Positions 27,975-37,749 are shown, counted from the first letter of the stretch. The stretch is 64,000 bases of DNA from Actinacidiphila oryziradicis (GCF_005047355.1 NZ_SUMC01000018.1:1-64000); one strand, 5' to 3'. The notes: a model not told the origin generated them from the letters alone. Program-made: numbers and translations.

Positions 27975-29720
27975 TCACCCTCCGGCAGTGGACACGGTGC
28001 GGGTGTGCCGGCCGGACCGCAGTACGGTGCCGGGGATCGCGCCAGTGACCTTGTCGTCGCGAATGGTTTCGACGCCGTTGACCCTGACGCTATGGATTCC
28101 CTGTGCCCGCGAATCCAAACGCGGGCTGTCCCCGGGCAGGTCGTGGACCAGCGTCGCTGTCCCCGCCGCTATCCGCTCGGGGTCGAACAGCACCAGGTCC
28201 GCGTGGTACCCCTCCGTGAGCCGGCCCCGGCCGCGCAGCCCGAACAGCCGCGCCGGGTCGTCCGTCAGCATCCGTACCGCGCGCTCCAGCGGGACCAGTT
28301 TCCGGCCGCGCAGGCAGTCGCCCAGGAACCGGGTCGTGTACGGCGCGCCGCACATCCGGTCCAGATGGGCACCCGCGTCGGAGCCGCCGAGCAGCACATC
28401 CTCGTGTTCCCAGGTGCGGCGGCGCAGTTCCCAGCTGTCCGGGTCGTTGTCGGACGGCATCGGCCAGAGGATCGTGCGGAGGTTGTCGTTGGCGCAGATC
28501 TCGGTGAGGGTGTGGAAGGGCTCCTGGCCGCGCTCGGCGGCGATGTCCCGTACGACGCGGCCGCTCAGGCCGTTGTTGACCTGGGAGTACGTGTCCCCGA
28601 TGACGTATCGGCCGAAGTCGGCGAGGCGCCGGAAGACTCCTGCCTCCGGGCTGTTCGCGCGGCGCAGCATCTCCGCCCGCACGGCCGGGTCGCGGAGCTT
28701 CGCGATGCGGTCGGGGACGGGGAGGGCGAGGATGTCGCCCCAGCCGGGGATGAGGTTCAGCGCGCAGAAGGTGCCGAGCGACATGTTCATGGGGGTCAGG
28801 ATCGGCATCGTCAGCGCGACGATCCTGCCTCCCTCGGCGCGGGCCCGCTCGGAGGCGGCGAGTTGGCGCGGGACGCGCTGCGGGACGGCGGCGTCGATGG
28901 TCAGGACGTTCCAGTTGAGGGGCCGGCGGGCGGCGGTCGTCATGCCTACGAGGAGGTCGATCTCGGCGTCGGCGAACTGGTCGAGGCAGCCCGCCGTGAT
29001 CGCTTCTATCTGGGTGCCCTCGTGCTCGCCGACCGCCCGGGACAGGGCCAGCAGTTCGCCGGGGCGGGCGTGCCGGGACGCCACGGGCTTGCCGTCGCCG
29101 TCGGAGTGGGTGGAGGACTGCGTCGTCGACAGGCCCCAGCCGCCGGCCGCCATCGACTCGTGGAAGAGGGCCAGCATCTGGTCGAGTTGGGCGGGGCTCG
29201 GCTGCCCGCCGACCGCGTCCGGGCCCATGACGTGGCGGCGCAGCGCGCAGTGGCCCACCATGAAGCCCGCGTTGACCGCGATCCGGCCCTCGAGGGCGTC
29301 GAGGTACTCGGCGAACGATGTCCAGCTCCAGTCCACGCCGTCTTCGAGGGCCTTGAGGGACATCCCCTCGACCTTCGACATCATCCGGCGGGTGTAGTCG
29401 GCGTCCTTGGGGCGGGCGGGGTTCAACGGTGCCAGGGTGAAGCCGCAGTTGCCGCCCGCGACGGTCGTCACTCCGTGGTTCATGGACGGGGTCGCGAAGG
29501 GGTCCCAGAACAGCTGGGCGTCGTAGTGCGTGTGCGGGTCCACGAATCCGGGGGTGAGGATCAGCCCGGTCGCGTCCTGTGTGGTCTTCGCGGTGCCGGC
29601 CGCGCCGGGCTGCTGGGTGATGGCGGCGATCAGGCCGTCCCGTAGGCCGACGTCGGCGGTGTACGGGGGCGCGCCGGTGCCGTCCACCACGGTCGCGCCC
29701 TTGATCAGGTGGTCGAGCAT
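27975..29720 (-). CDS. N-acyl-D-amino-acid deacylase-type amidohydrolase
   Basis: 581 residues of the amidohydrolase superfamily. The metal motif HxH is H63-T-H65 in GFVDPHTHYDAQLFWDP; GGNCGFTLAP and GGSDAGAHLDRMCGA (metal Asp) are also seen, as is the C-terminal beta-sandwich LTEGYHADLVLFDPE. Members cleave N-acyl groups from D-amino acids, but many catabolic paralogues have unknown cyclic amide or lactone substrates. ATG 29720 has GGAGAGGAAA upstream. It follows the LLM gene after a 515-bp repeat-filled gap and has no copy of the 15-bp operator, so membership in that regulon is doubtful. Confidence 0.85.
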   Translation of the reverse strand: MLDHLIKGATVVDGTGAPPYTADVGLRDGLIAAITQQPGAAGTAKTTQDATGLILTPGFVDPHTHYDAQLFWDPFATPSMNHGVTTVAGGNCGFTLAPLNPARPKDADYTRRMMSKVEGMSLKALEDGVDWSWTSFAEYLDALEGRIAVNAGFMVGHCALRRHVMGPDAVGGQPSPAQLDQMLALFHESMAAGGWGLSTTQSSTHSDGDGKPVASRHARPGELLALSRAVGEHEGTQIEAITAGCLDQFADAEIDLLVGMTTAARRPLNWNVLTIDAAVPQRVPRQLAASERARAEGGRIVALTMPILTPMNMSLGTFCALNLIPGWGDILALPVPDRIAKLRDPAVRAEMLRRANSPEAGVFRRLADFGRYVIGDTYSQVNNGLSGRVVRDIAAERGQEPFHTLTEICANDNLRTILWPMPSDNDPDSWELRRRTWEHEDVLLGGSDAGAHLDRMCGAPYTTRFLGDCLRGRKLVPLERAVRMLTDDPARLFGLRGRGRLTEGYHADLVLFDPERIAAGTATLVHDLPGDSPRLDSRAQGIHSVRVNGVETIRDDKVTGAIPGTVLRSGRHTRTVSTAGG

Positions 29721-30235
29721 GTCGCGGTTTCCTCTCCGAGGGGGTGGTGTGCGGGGGTGCCGGTGGCTCTGCCCGGGCCCCGGTGTGCATGTGCGGGCCG
29801 GTGGTCGGGTTGTGCCCGCCCTCCCCCAGCTACCTGGGAGGTGCCCCCATCTCGCTTCGCTCGGCCCTGCGGAACGCCTGCCCACAACGTGGGTAATTCC
29901 AGCCCGTCCGGCGTTTGAGGACCTTGGGGGTCCCTCCCACGCCCGCCAGGGCGTAGGGGGCGGGTCCCCCCACGCCCGCAGGGCGTAGGGGCGGGTCCCT
30001 CCCACGCCCGCCCAGGGCGTAGGGAGCGAGTCTGGGGCGGAGCCCCCCACGCGGCGCCGGCCGCAGTCGGACGCGGTCGGGAAGGGGCGGGGAGGGGAAA
30101 GCGCCGCAGGCGGTCGGGTACGGCCCCCGGCCGGGGCGTGCCGGCAGGCCGCTGCCGGGTGAGGCCCCGTCCCGGCCGGGGGCCAGGGCGACGGTCCGGG
30201 AAGGCGCCGCCCAGCCAGGGAGCGCCGGCGCGCCG
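29721..30235. repeat. Repeat-filled gap with about three 34-bp tandem units
   Basis: A CTCCCCCAGCTACCTGGGAG hairpin (29821-29845) is followed by a CAGCCCGTCCGGCGTTTGAG element (29900-29919). This element is expanded by about three tandem units of 33-36 bp (29929-30027, GGTCCCTCCCACGCCCGCC core). It ends with GGGGCGGAGCCCC and GCGGCGCCGGCCGCAG. There is no gene. Tandem expansion inside the intergenic element suggests replication slippage. Confidence 0.65.
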
Positions 30236-31363
30236 TTATGCCCCCGCTGCCGCGCGGAAGCGGGTGGTGCGGTGGACGGGGTCGGTGTCGATCTCGGGGA
30301 TGACGTGCTCGCCGATGAGGCGGATCGTGCGGAGCGTGTCCTCGTAGGGGACACCGACCGGCAGCCCGAAGGAGAGCTGGTCGGCACCGGCCGCCTCCCA
30401 GCGCTTGCACTGGGCGAGCACTTCGTCCGGGTCGCCGCAGATCATGAGTTCCTCGGCGATGAGGAACTCGATGATCTCCTCGTTGTAGTCGGGGAGCAGT
30501 TCGGGCCACTGCGGGATCCCCTCGGGACGAGGGAACGTGTCGTGGTAGCGGAAGAGCAGCGACTGCAGGTAGTTGAGGTTGGAGCTCGCCGCGATCTGCC
30601 GTGCCTTCTTGCCCGTCTCGGCGCAGATCGCGGTCGAGGTCACCATCACGTTGTCGTTGACGTAGTCACCGATCGGCTCGGCGTCCCGTACCGCTGTCTT
30701 GTACGAGTCGACGACCCATTCCATGTCGGAGACCTTCTGCACGCTGAAGCCGAGCACCCCGAGCCCCTTCTTGGCCGCCATGGCGTACGAGGACGGCGAC
30801 CCGGCGGCGTACCACATGGCCGGGTGGGACTTCCCGTACGGCTTCGGGAGGATCTTGCGCGGCGGCAGGGACCAGTGCTTGCCCTGGAAGCCTTCGTAGG
30901 TGTCCTGGAGCCACATCTTGGGGAATTCGGCGATGGTCTCTTCCCAGATCTCCTTGGTGTCGTTCATGTCGCTGATGCCGGGCAGGAAGCCGAGGATCTC
31001 GTGGCTGCCGGCGCCGCGCCCGGTGCCGAATTCGAAGCGGCCGGAGGAGAGGTGGTCGAGCATGGCGACGCGCTCGGCGACCTTGACGGGGTGGTTGACC
31101 TGCGGGAGCGGGTTGAAGATCCCGGAGCCGAGGTGGATGCGTTCGGTGGCGTGGGTCAGGTAGCCGAGGTAGACGTCGTTGGCGGAGAGGTGCGAGTACT
31201 CCTCCAGGAAGTGGTGCTCGCTGGCCCAGGCGTACTTGAAGCCCGACCGGTCGGCCTGGATGACGTACTCCGTCTCCTCCATCAACGCGTGGTGCTCGGC
31301 CTGCGGATCGGTCCTGGCCCGGCTGGCGGGCACGTATCCCTGTACGAAGATCCCGAATTCCAC
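30236..31363 (-). CDS. Luciferase-like (LLM) flavin-dependent oxidoreductase
   Basis: 375 residues of the bacterial-luciferase TIM barrel: MEFGIFVQGYVP, YAWASEHHFLEEYSHLSAND, IHLGSGIFNPLPQVNHPVKV and FEFGTGRGAGSHE. The cofactor may be FMNH2 or F420; sequence alone does not decide. It probably oxygenates or dehydrogenates a lipophilic carbonyl compound. Operator C lies 42 bases upstream, so it has its own regulated promoter, separate from the SDR/LLM pair transcribed toward it. The C-terminus (EIDTDPVHRTTRFRAA) is normal for the family. Confidence 0.9.
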   Translation of the reverse strand: MEFGIFVQGYVPASRARTDPQAEHHALMEETEYVIQADRSGFKYAWASEHHFLEEYSHLSANDVYLGYLTHATERIHLGSGIFNPLPQVNHPVKVAERVAMLDHLSSGRFEFGTGRGAGSHEILGFLPGISDMNDTKEIWEETIAEFPKMWLQDTYEGFQGKHWSLPPRKILPKPYGKSHPAMWYAAGSPSSYAMAAKKGLGVLGFSVQKVSDMEWVVDSYKTAVRDAEPIGDYVNDNVMVTSTAICAETGKKARQIAASSNLNYLQSLLFRYHDTFPRPEGIPQWPELLPDYNEEIIEFLIAEELMICGDPDEVLAQCKRWEAAGADQLSFGLPVGVPYEDTLRTIRLIGEHVIPEIDTDPVHRTTRFRAAAGA

Positions 31364-31404
31364 GGGCGTTCACCTTCCCTGGCTTCTTCCCGGCTTCCTT
31401 CTAT

Positions 31405-31419
31405 CTGACGCATCGTCAG
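31405..31419. promoter_or_regulatory. Operator C, CTGACGCATCGTCAG
   Basis: Perfect 15-bp palindrome that extends to TATCTGACG/CGTCAGATA. It lies in the 66-bp gap before the LLM gene. Confidence 0.78.
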
Positions 31420-31429
31420 ATATGAGACT

Positions 31430-32185
31430 CTAGACCACCTGCACCCCGGCCAGCCAGCCCCCGTCAATGACGAACGGCTGCCCTGTGATGTACGAGGAGT
31501 CCTCACTCGTCAGGAACAGCGCCAGCCGCGCGACCTCCTCCGGCCGCCCGATCCGGCCGAGCGGCACGAGCTTGGCGTAGAACGCGTCCAGCGACTCGCT
31601 CGGTCCGGCCTCGGCGGGGTTGGTCATGGGGGTATCGATGGCTCCCGGGCACATCGCGTTGACCCGGATGCCCTTCGGCGCCAGCTCCAGCGCCGCGACC
31701 CGGGTCATGCCGACGACCGCGGCCTTCGTCGCCGCGTACGAGGTGAGCAGAGTCATGCCGCTCAGCGCGGCATATGACGCGGTGTTCACGATCGTGCCCC
31801 CGCCGGCCGCCTCCAGGGCCGGGACGACGGTACGCATCCCGAGGAACGCACCGGTCTGGTTGACCCGCACGACCTCCTCGTACTCCTCCAGGGGCGTGCG
31901 GGCCAGCTCATTGAAACGCAGGATCCCGGCGTTGTTGACGAGACCGTCGAGCCGCCCGAAGGCCTCGGTGGCGGCGGTGAGCGCCGCAGCCCAGTCCGCC
32001 TCCCGGCTCACGTCCAGGTGGACGTACCGGCCGCCCACCTCCTCCGCGACCGCCGCGCCCCGCTCGTCCAGCACATCCGCCAGGACGACTCCCGCACCCT
32101 CCGCGGCGAACAGCCGCGCCTCCTGCTCACCCTGGCCGCGCGCCGCGCCGGTGATCAGCACAACCCGGCCGTCCAGCTTGCCCAT
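31430..32185 (-). CDS. SDR, similar to 3alpha/20beta-hydroxysteroid dehydrogenase
   Basis: 251 residues. The NAD loop is TGAARGQG, and the Asp of VVLADVLDE selects NAD+. NNAG, the catalytic Ser in [11 protein letters not shown] and Tyr/Lys in SYAATKAA complete the active site. [15 protein letters not shown] and [13 protein letters not shown] recall the Streptomyces 3alpha,20beta-hydroxysteroid dehydrogenase, so oxidation of an alicyclic secondary alcohol is likely. It follows the second LLM gene by 9 bases, so the pair is an operon driven from operator D. Confidence 0.88.
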   Translation of the reverse strand: MGKLDGRVVLITGAARGQGEQEARLFAAEGAGVVLADVLDERGAAVAEEVGGRYVHLDVSREADWAAALTAATEAFGRLDGLVNNAGILRFNELARTPLEEYEEVVRVNQTGAFLGMRTVVPALEAAGGGTIVNTASYAALSGMTLLTSYAATKAAVVGMTRVAALELAPKGIRVNAMCPGAIDTPMTNPAEAGPSESLDAFYAKLVPLGRIGRPEEVARLALFLTSEDSSYITGQPFVIDGGWLAGVQVV

Positions 32186-32194
32186 GGCTCTCCC

Positions 32195-33115
32195 CTACTC
32201 GGTGAGGTACGGCGCCACCCCATCGGCGAACGCCTCCATCTGGTCCGTCAGCTCATCCCTGCTCCGGCTCCGGAACCGCACCTGGATCTGGTCCACCCCC
32301 ATCGCGCCATAGGCACGCAGCGATTCCGCGAGCCTTTCCGCCTTACCGCGCAGCGTCCGGCGGCCGGTGTCCCAGTCGGGCTCCCCGACATACAGCGGCT
32401 CCGCGATCGCCCCGATCGTGAGGGGCCGCACCTCCCCGCGCAGCTCCCTGAGCTCCCGCAGCCGCGCGATCTGCCCCGGCAACCGATGCCTCGGGTCGCC
32501 CTGCGGCAACCACCCGTCCCCCTTCAAGGCCGCCCGCCGCACCGCCGCCGGGGACGAGCCGCCGACCCATACGGGCGGGGCCGGCTGCGCGGGGCGGGGC
32601 CGCTGCCCCAGGTCCCTGAACGCGAAGAACTCGCCCTCGTGGGAGGGGAACTCATCGGCGAAGGCCGCCCTGAGTGCGTCGATCACCTCATCCAGCACCG
32701 CCCCTCTCCTTTCGAAGTCCGCCCCCAGCGCCTGGAACTCCTCCGGTACGTGACCCGCCCCGACCCCGAGGATCAGCCGTCCGCCGGAGAGGTGGTCCAG
32801 CGTCGCGTACTGCTTGGCCGTCGCCAGGGGGTGCCGCAGCCCGGCCACGGCCACATGGCTCAGCAGGCGTACGTTCACGGTCGCCGCGGCGAGGTAGGCG
32901 AGCGTCGCCACCGGGTCGTACCAGGTGGTGCCCATCGCGGCGGCGAGCCTGCGCGGGATCGCGACGTGGTCGCAGCAGGCGATGTAGTCAAAGCCGAGGC
33001 GGTCCGCCGCGCGGGCGACGGCGAGCAGGTCTGCGGGGGTCGCCGAGGCTTCCCACGGCTCCGCGAAGAGGGTGCTGAGTGACTGGACCGGCAGCTGGAT
33101 CCCGTAGGCGGTCAT
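32195..33115 (-). CDS. LLM-class, probably F420-dependent oxidoreductase
   Basis: 306 residues with the compact LLM barrel of F420-dependent enzymes: FDYIACCDHVAIPRR, VNVRLLSHVAVAGLRHPLAT, LDHLSGGRLILGVGAGHVPEE and PPVWVGGSSPAAVRRAA. It should transfer hydride to or from F420 on a hydroxy, keto or unsaturated substrate. It is the first gene of an operon with the SDR downstream. Operator D lies 17 bases before the start. Confidence 0.88.
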   Translation of the reverse strand: MTAYGIQLPVQSLSTLFAEPWEASATPADLLAVARAADRLGFDYIACCDHVAIPRRLAAAMGTTWYDPVATLAYLAAATVNVRLLSHVAVAGLRHPLATAKQYATLDHLSGGRLILGVGAGHVPEEFQALGADFERRGAVLDEVIDALRAAFADEFPSHEGEFFAFRDLGQRPRPAQPAPPVWVGGSSPAAVRRAALKGDGWLPQGDPRHRLPGQIARLRELRELRGEVRPLTIGAIAEPLYVGEPDWDTGRRTLRGKAERLAESLRAYGAMGVDQIQVRFRSRSRDELTDQMEAFADGVAPYLTE

Positions 33116-33131
33116 GCCGCCATCGTCATAC

Positions 33132-33146
33132 CTGACAGACCGTCAG
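33132..33146. promoter_or_regulatory. Operator D, CTGACAGACCGTCAG
   Basis: One arm change (CTGACA/CGTCAG) from the consensus, 17 bases before the LLM-SDR operon. Confidence 0.68.
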
Positions 33147-33391
33147 ACAAGGGGTATGCCCGCCGGTTCCGTCCCGGGCCGGCGCCAAGCCGCCCGGACC
33201 CCTTCGTGGCACCGGTCGCCACCCGCCACGAAAGAGCGTCGCCGCGGCGAATCGGAAATGAGCCATTAACATAAATTTACATGTGAGAAACAACACCTTC
33301 ACGACCGACCGCCTCCAGTGGCCCCCTGTAGCACATCGATAGATAGTTGCCTTAGGCACCTTGAACCCCCACTTCAGAGGAGCTGATCACT

Positions 33392-35227
33392 ATGTGCGGC
33401 ATCACCGGATGGGTGTCCTACCGCAGGGACCTCACCACCCACTCCCCCGCCCTCGAGGCGATGACCCGGACCATGGCCTGCCGTGGCCCCGATGCCCATG
33501 CCACCTGGACCGATCACCACGCGGCCCTCGGGCACCGTCGGCTCGCGGTGATCGACCTGCCGGGCGGCAGCCAGCCGATGACGGCGGAGACCCCCGACGG
33601 CACCGTCGCGATGGTGTACTCCGGCGAGGCCTACAACTACACCGAACTGCGGGCCGAGCTGCGCGGCCGAGGCCACCGTTTCGGCACGGACTCCGACACC
33701 GAGGTCGTGCTGCGCGGCTACCTGGAATGGGGCGAGGGCCTGGCCGACCGGCTCAACGGAATGTATGCATTCGCCATCTGGGACACCCGTACCCAGAAGC
33801 TGGTCATGATCCGGGACCGGATGGGCATCAAGCCCTTCTACTACTACGAGACCGACGACGGCATCCTCTTCGGCTCCGAGCCCAAGGCGATCCTCGCCAA
33901 TCCGCTCGCCGCCCCCGTCGTCGGCCCCGACGGCCTGCGGGAGATCTTCACCTTCGCCAAGACCCCCGGCGCGGCCGTCTGGGACGGCATGCGCGAACTG
34001 CGCCCCGGGCACTTGGCCGTCCTCGACGCCGGCGGTCTGCGGGAGCACGCCTACTGGCGACTGGAGGCCACCGAGCACACCGACGACCAGGCGGCCACCG
34101 TCGCCCACGTACGCGAACTGCTCGATGACATCGTCGCCCGCCAGATGGTGGCCGACGTGCCGCGCTGCACCCTCCTGTCCGGCGGACTGGACTCCTCCGC
34201 GATGACCGCGATCGCGGCCCGGCAGCTGTCCGCCCAGGGCGAAACCGTACGGACCTTCGCGGTCGACTTCGCCCAGCAGTCCGAGAACTTCCGGCCCGAG
34301 GACATCAGCCCGACCCAGGACACGCCCTACGTCCACGCCATGGCCGAGCACATCGTCTGCGAACACCGCGACATCGTGCTCGACGGCTCCGCGATGGCCG
34401 ACCCGGCGCTGCGACGCAAGGTGATCGCCGCCCGCGACATGCCCACCGGCGCCGGGGACCGGGACCACTCCCTCTATCTGCTCTTCGCCGCGATCCGCGA
34501 GGAGTCCACCGTGGCCCTGTCCGGGGAATCCGCCGACGAGGTCTTCGGCGGCTACCCCTGGTTCCACGACGAGCGGGCCCTCCAGGCCGACACCTTCCCC
34601 TGGCTCGCCGGGGAGAGCCTGGCCAACGGCTTCCGGGAGATCCTCCCGGACGACCTCGCCGCCCGGCTCGACCTGGACGCCCATCTGCACGAGAGCTACC
34701 TGTCGGCCCTCGCCGAGACCCCCTTGAAGGACGGCGAGAGCGGGCTGGAGAAGCGCATGCGGCAGATCTGCTATCTGCACCTCACCCGCATGGTGCAAGC
34801 CCTCCTCGACCGCAAGGACCGGATGAGCATGGCCGTCGGCCTGGAAGTGCGGGTGCCCTTCTGCGACCACCGGCTGGTGCAATACGTCTTCAACACCCCC
34901 TGGTCCCTCAAGACCTTCGACGGCCGCGAGAAGAGCATCCTCCGCGCCGCCACCCGCGACCTCCTCCCCCACTCCGTCGCCGAGCGCAAGAAGAGCGGCT
35001 ACCCCGCCAGCTTCGACCCCCGCTACATCGGCGCCGTCCAGTCCCAGGCCCGTGACCTCCTCGCCGACGGCCACCCCGCCCTGGAGCTCTGCCACCGCGA
35101 ACGGCTCACCGCCGCGGCCTCGGCCGGTCTGGACAGCATCACCTCCCGGCAGCGGCATCTGCTGGAGCGGGCCCTGGACCTGGCGGTGTGGTTCGACCTG
35201 TACAACCCGGTCGTCAAGACGGGCTGA
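33392..35227 (+). CDS. asnB: Asparagine synthetase, glutamine-hydrolysing
   Basis: 611 residues. Processing would expose catalytic Cys2 (MCGITGW) of the glutaminase domain, which contains SGEAYNYTELR and RDRMGIKPFYY. The synthetase domain has the PP-loop LLSGGLDSSAM and SGESADEVFGGYPW. It makes Asn from Asp, Gln and ATP in the cytoplasm. GAGGAG lies about 9 bases before ATG 33392. It stands alone between the catabolic operons and the Uma2 gene. The 240 bases before it include operator D for the opposite gene and an AT-rich stretch (33255-33290) that may hold its promoter. Confidence 0.94.
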   Translation: MCGITGWVSYRRDLTTHSPALEAMTRTMACRGPDAHATWTDHHAALGHRRLAVIDLPGGSQPMTAETPDGTVAMVYSGEAYNYTELRAELRGRGHRFGTDSDTEVVLRGYLEWGEGLADRLNGMYAFAIWDTRTQKLVMIRDRMGIKPFYYYETDDGILFGSEPKAILANPLAAPVVGPDGLREIFTFAKTPGAAVWDGMRELRPGHLAVLDAGGLREHAYWRLEATEHTDDQAATVAHVRELLDDIVARQMVADVPRCTLLSGGLDSSAMTAIAARQLSAQGETVRTFAVDFAQQSENFRPEDISPTQDTPYVHAMAEHIVCEHRDIVLDGSAMADPALRRKVIAARDMPTGAGDRDHSLYLLFAAIREESTVALSGESADEVFGGYPWFHDERALQADTFPWLAGESLANGFREILPDDLAARLDLDAHLHESYLSALAETPLKDGESGLEKRMRQICYLHLTRMVQALLDRKDRMSMAVGLEVRVPFCDHRLVQYVFNTPWSLKTFDGREKSILRAATRDLLPHSVAERKKSGYPASFDPRYIGAVQSQARDLLADGHPALELCHRERLTAAASAGLDSITSRQRHLLERALDLAVWFDLYNPVVKTG

Positions 35228-35321
35228 CGGTTCCCTCGTCCGGACGAACGGCATCGGTGGACCTGCGGCGGTCTCGTTCGGCATGCTGGGATCGGTGACG
35301 TACCGAGCAAGGAGACCACCC

Positions 35322-35918
35322 ATGAGCGCGCTCACCGTCGACCACGAGCCGGACAACGGCCACGGCTACGACTGGGACGAGCTCGTCCGGATCTGGGAAG
35401 AGACGGACGGGCCCGAGGGCTGGAAGGTGGAGGTCATCGAGGGGATCGTCACCATGGCTCCGCCGCCAGCCAGCGACCACAACGACACGATTGATGAGCT
35501 GCAGCGTCTGCTGTACACCGTCATCCCCAGGGACTGGGGTATCTACCAGACACAGGGAGTATCCGTCCCCGGACGCAGCGGGCTGTACATCCCGGATCTC
35601 GCGGTCATCCCCAAGACAGCCCTCAAGGCCCCGAACAACCGAGTACCGGCCGGCGAAGCCCGACTGGTCGTGGAGGTCACCTCGAAGGGCAATGCTGCCC
35701 AGGACCGGGTCGCGAAGCTGCGCGGCTACGCCCACGCCGGGGTGCCGCTGTATCTGCTGCTGGACGCCTGGCACTCCAGCAGCCCCACGGCCTCCCTCTA
35801 CGGGCAGCCGGAAGCCGGTACGTACCGGCTGCTCTGCACCGTCGTATACGGCGAGGAGATCCGGCTGCCCGAACCGTTCGAGCTGACGATCGACACGGCG
35901 CTCTTCCCGATCAGCTGA
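35322..35918 (+). CDS. Uma2-family (DUF820) putative endonuclease
   Basis: 198 residues with the PD-(D/E)XK-like pattern of Uma2 proteins: WKVEVIEGIVTMAPPPASDH, YIPDLAVIP and ARLVVEVTSKGNAAQDRVAK, then YAHAGVPLYLLLD. These occur in large numbers in Streptomyces and cyanobacteria; nuclease activity is predicted, but the role is unknown. ATG 35322 has AAGGAG 8 bases upstream. The 90 upstream codons of the longer frame overlap asnB and are not family-like. Confidence 0.9.
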   Translation: MSALTVDHEPDNGHGYDWDELVRIWEETDGPEGWKVEVIEGIVTMAPPPASDHNDTIDELQRLLYTVIPRDWGIYQTQGVSVPGRSGLYIPDLAVIPKTALKAPNNRVPAGEARLVVEVTSKGNAAQDRVAKLRGYAHAGVPLYLLLDAWHSSSPTASLYGQPEAGTYRLLCTVVYGEEIRLPEPFELTIDTALFPIS

Positions 35919-35963
35919 CGCGCGTCCGCGTGACCCAGCGGCTCAGGACGAACGAGCGGCTGT

Positions 35964-36440
35964 TCACGACGCTCTTCGCGCTGCCTGATCCGGGATCGTC
36001 ACCGCCAGCCGTGGAAGCATCCGCCCCGGGATGGCACCGGAGGGGGCTGTTCCGATTCGGACGGCCCCCATCGCCAGGTAGAACGGTTCGGCGTTCGGGT
36101 CGGCATCGATGGTGAAGCGTTCAAAGCCGAGCTCCCGGGCGGTGGCCACGGCGTGTTCGAACAGGCGGCGGCCGACGCCCCGGCCGATGGCGTCGGGTTC
36201 GACGAACATCATGCCCAGGATCCCCTCGGGCGGGCTGCCTTCCAGGGTGACGAAGCCCAGGATGCTGCCGCTTCGCTCCGCCACTGTGGTGCGGCAGGGC
36301 TCGAGCTCGTGCGGCAGCATGGTCAGCTCGTCCCGGCAGGCGGCCATGAATGTCTCGTCGTACCCCCAGTGGGCTTTGGAACGCATTGCGAGCTCGGTCA
36401 GTAATTCCGCTTCGGCCAGTGCGGCAGCTCTGATCAACAT
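35964..36440 (-). CDS. GNAT-family N-acetyltransferase
   Basis: 158 residues, a single GNAT domain. The acetyl-CoA site is VEPDAIGRGVGRRLFEHAVA, followed by FTIDADPNAEPFYLAMGAV. The substrate is unknown. It is convergent with the Uma2 gene and divergent from the membrane-protein gene, so it has no operon partner. Confidence 0.9.
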   Translation of the reverse strand: MLIRAAALAEAELLTELAMRSKAHWGYDETFMAACRDELTMLPHELEPCRTTVAERSGSILGFVTLEGSPPEGILGMMFVEPDAIGRGVGRRLFEHAVATARELGFERFTIDADPNAEPFYLAMGAVRIGTAPSGAIPGRMLPRLAVTIPDQAARRAS

Positions 36441-36522
36441 GCTCAGATCCTTTCCTGCTCTCGCTCGTTTCGTCAGGTGAGCCGTTCACCAACGTCCGGC
36501 ATACGAGGGAAGCACCACACCC

Positions 36523-37056
36523 ATGCACGCACAAACGCTCCGCGCCGGACTCGGCCGCCTGCTCCGGCGGCCCGCACGGCCCAACACCGTCTTCGGCGGC
36601 GTCTACGGCGCCGTCCTGGCCAGCTCGATGGCGGCGGCGCTCACGCAGCACGGCGAGACGGCGCGGTCCGACCGGCTGTACGACGCCGCCTGGCTGCTCA
36701 TCACCGCGACCGTCTCCGCCGTCGCGCATGGCTACGCCCGCGTCATCGCCGAACGCGGGGAAGAGCAGAGCGGCCACGGGCACGGCCGCACCGCACTGCG
36801 GGTGATGCTGACCGAGTGGCCCCTGGTGCTGGCCACGCTGCCCACCGTAGGGCTGTTCGCGGGCGCCGGATGGGGCTGGTGGCCGTCCGGGGGCATCAAA
36901 TCCGTCGCCTTCGCCGTCAACATCGTGCAGCTGATGGGCTGGGGCCTGTTCACCGCCCTCTCGGCGGGGCGGAGATGGGGATCCGCGCTGGTCATTGGTG
37001 CCGGGGACGCGCTGGTCGGGGTGTTCGTGGTGGTGGCCAACGCGTTCGTGAAGTAG
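36523..37056 (+). CDS. Four-helix integral membrane protein, unknown function
   Basis: 177 residues with hydrophobic segments at about 23-41, 55-73, 97-117 and 127-172 (the last long enough for two helices). A cytoplasmic or external EERGEEQSGHGHGR loop lies between helices two and three. ATG 36523 is used. No family motif is recognised; similar small membrane proteins are common in actinobacteria. Confidence 0.75.
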   Translation: MHAQTLRAGLGRLLRRPARPNTVFGGVYGAVLASSMAAALTQHGETARSDRLYDAAWLLITATVSAVAHGYARVIAERGEEQSGHGHGRTALRVMLTEWPLVLATLPTVGLFAGAGWGWWPSGGIKSVAFAVNIVQLMGWGLFTALSAGRRWGSALVIGAGDALVGVFVVVANAFVK

Positions 37057-37099
37057 GGCCTGTCCGGCTGATCTCCGTGGAAGAACGAGCGGCCCGCCG

Positions 37100-37158
37100 C
37101 GCTGGGGGCACCTCTGGGGGCACCCCCGGCCGGAGGTTGGAGAAGATAGCTGGGGGAG
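37100..37158. repeat. GGGGGCACCTC-type palindromic repeats
   Basis: Two GGGGGCACC units and AGCTGGGGGAGG make an imperfect hairpin. The same unit appears in both MITE copies and at 24906 and 29821. It is non-coding. Confidence 0.55.
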
Positions 37159-37199
37159 GCATATCAGCTGCAGCGGCCGGAAAGGCCTAGCGCGCCGGG

Positions 37200-37289
37200 T
37201 CAGGCCGCGGCGTCGAGGAGGGCGCGGTGGGCCGGGTCCAGGGTCAGGTCCATGGCGGCGACGGTCTCGTCGAGCTGGGCGTCAGCCAC
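37200..37289 (-). pseudogene. C-terminal remnant, possibly of an aldo/keto reductase
   Basis: The minus strand reads VADAQLDETVAAMDLTLDPA before HRALLDAAA and a stop. The pattern QL-x-ETVAA-x-DLTL-x-P-x4-LD resembles the last helix of aldo/keto reductases. Upstream the frame runs into a CCCTG tandem repeat (37290-37320) and non-coding sequence, so only about 30 codons survive. Confidence 0.4.
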
Positions 37290-37488
37290 CCTGCCCTGCC
37301 CTGCCCTACCCTGCCCTGCGCTCGGCGGGGGTGGGGCGGGGCGGGCCCGTACGGGCACTAAAGCGACGCAGTCCGCCCAGTTCCGAGCTGGCGAGGAAGG
37401 CGGACGACCACGCGGCGGCAGCCGCAAATCGACCGCAGCGCCGCCCGCTAGGGCCCACCCCGACCCACCCGCACACGTGGGCGCCTTA

Positions 37489-37749
37489 GAGGCCGCGCGA
37501 ATAGGTGGGGTGGAGGAAGGAGCGGGGCGAGGGGCAAGTCTGGCAAGGCGGAGGTGGGGGCACCTCCCAGCGGTAGCTGGGGGAGGAGGCGACGCGATGG
37601 GGGTGCCCCCTGCTCGAGCGGAGCCGAGAGCTTGGTGGGGGCACCTCCCGGACGGAGTCTGGGGGAGAGTCGTCGACCGACACCGACGGCAACACTTCCA
37701 GGCGCCGCCCATCGGCACGCGACGCCGCCCCACCTATTCGCGCGGCCTC
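37489..37749. mobile_element. MITE-like element, copy 2 (261 bp)
   Basis: 25-bp terminal inverted repeats (GAGGCCGCGCGAATAGGTGG start) match at 24 of 25 positions. TTA flanks both ends (37486-37488, 37750-37752). The inner right half is closely similar to copy 1; the left half carries more GGGGGCACCTCCC palindromes. It has no coding capacity. Confidence 0.68.

Noticed and set aside
29929-30027. Three regular repeats suggesting a CRISPR array
   Set aside because: Units are adjacent without unique spacers, vary in length, and lie inside a known kind of intergenic element; no cas genes occur.
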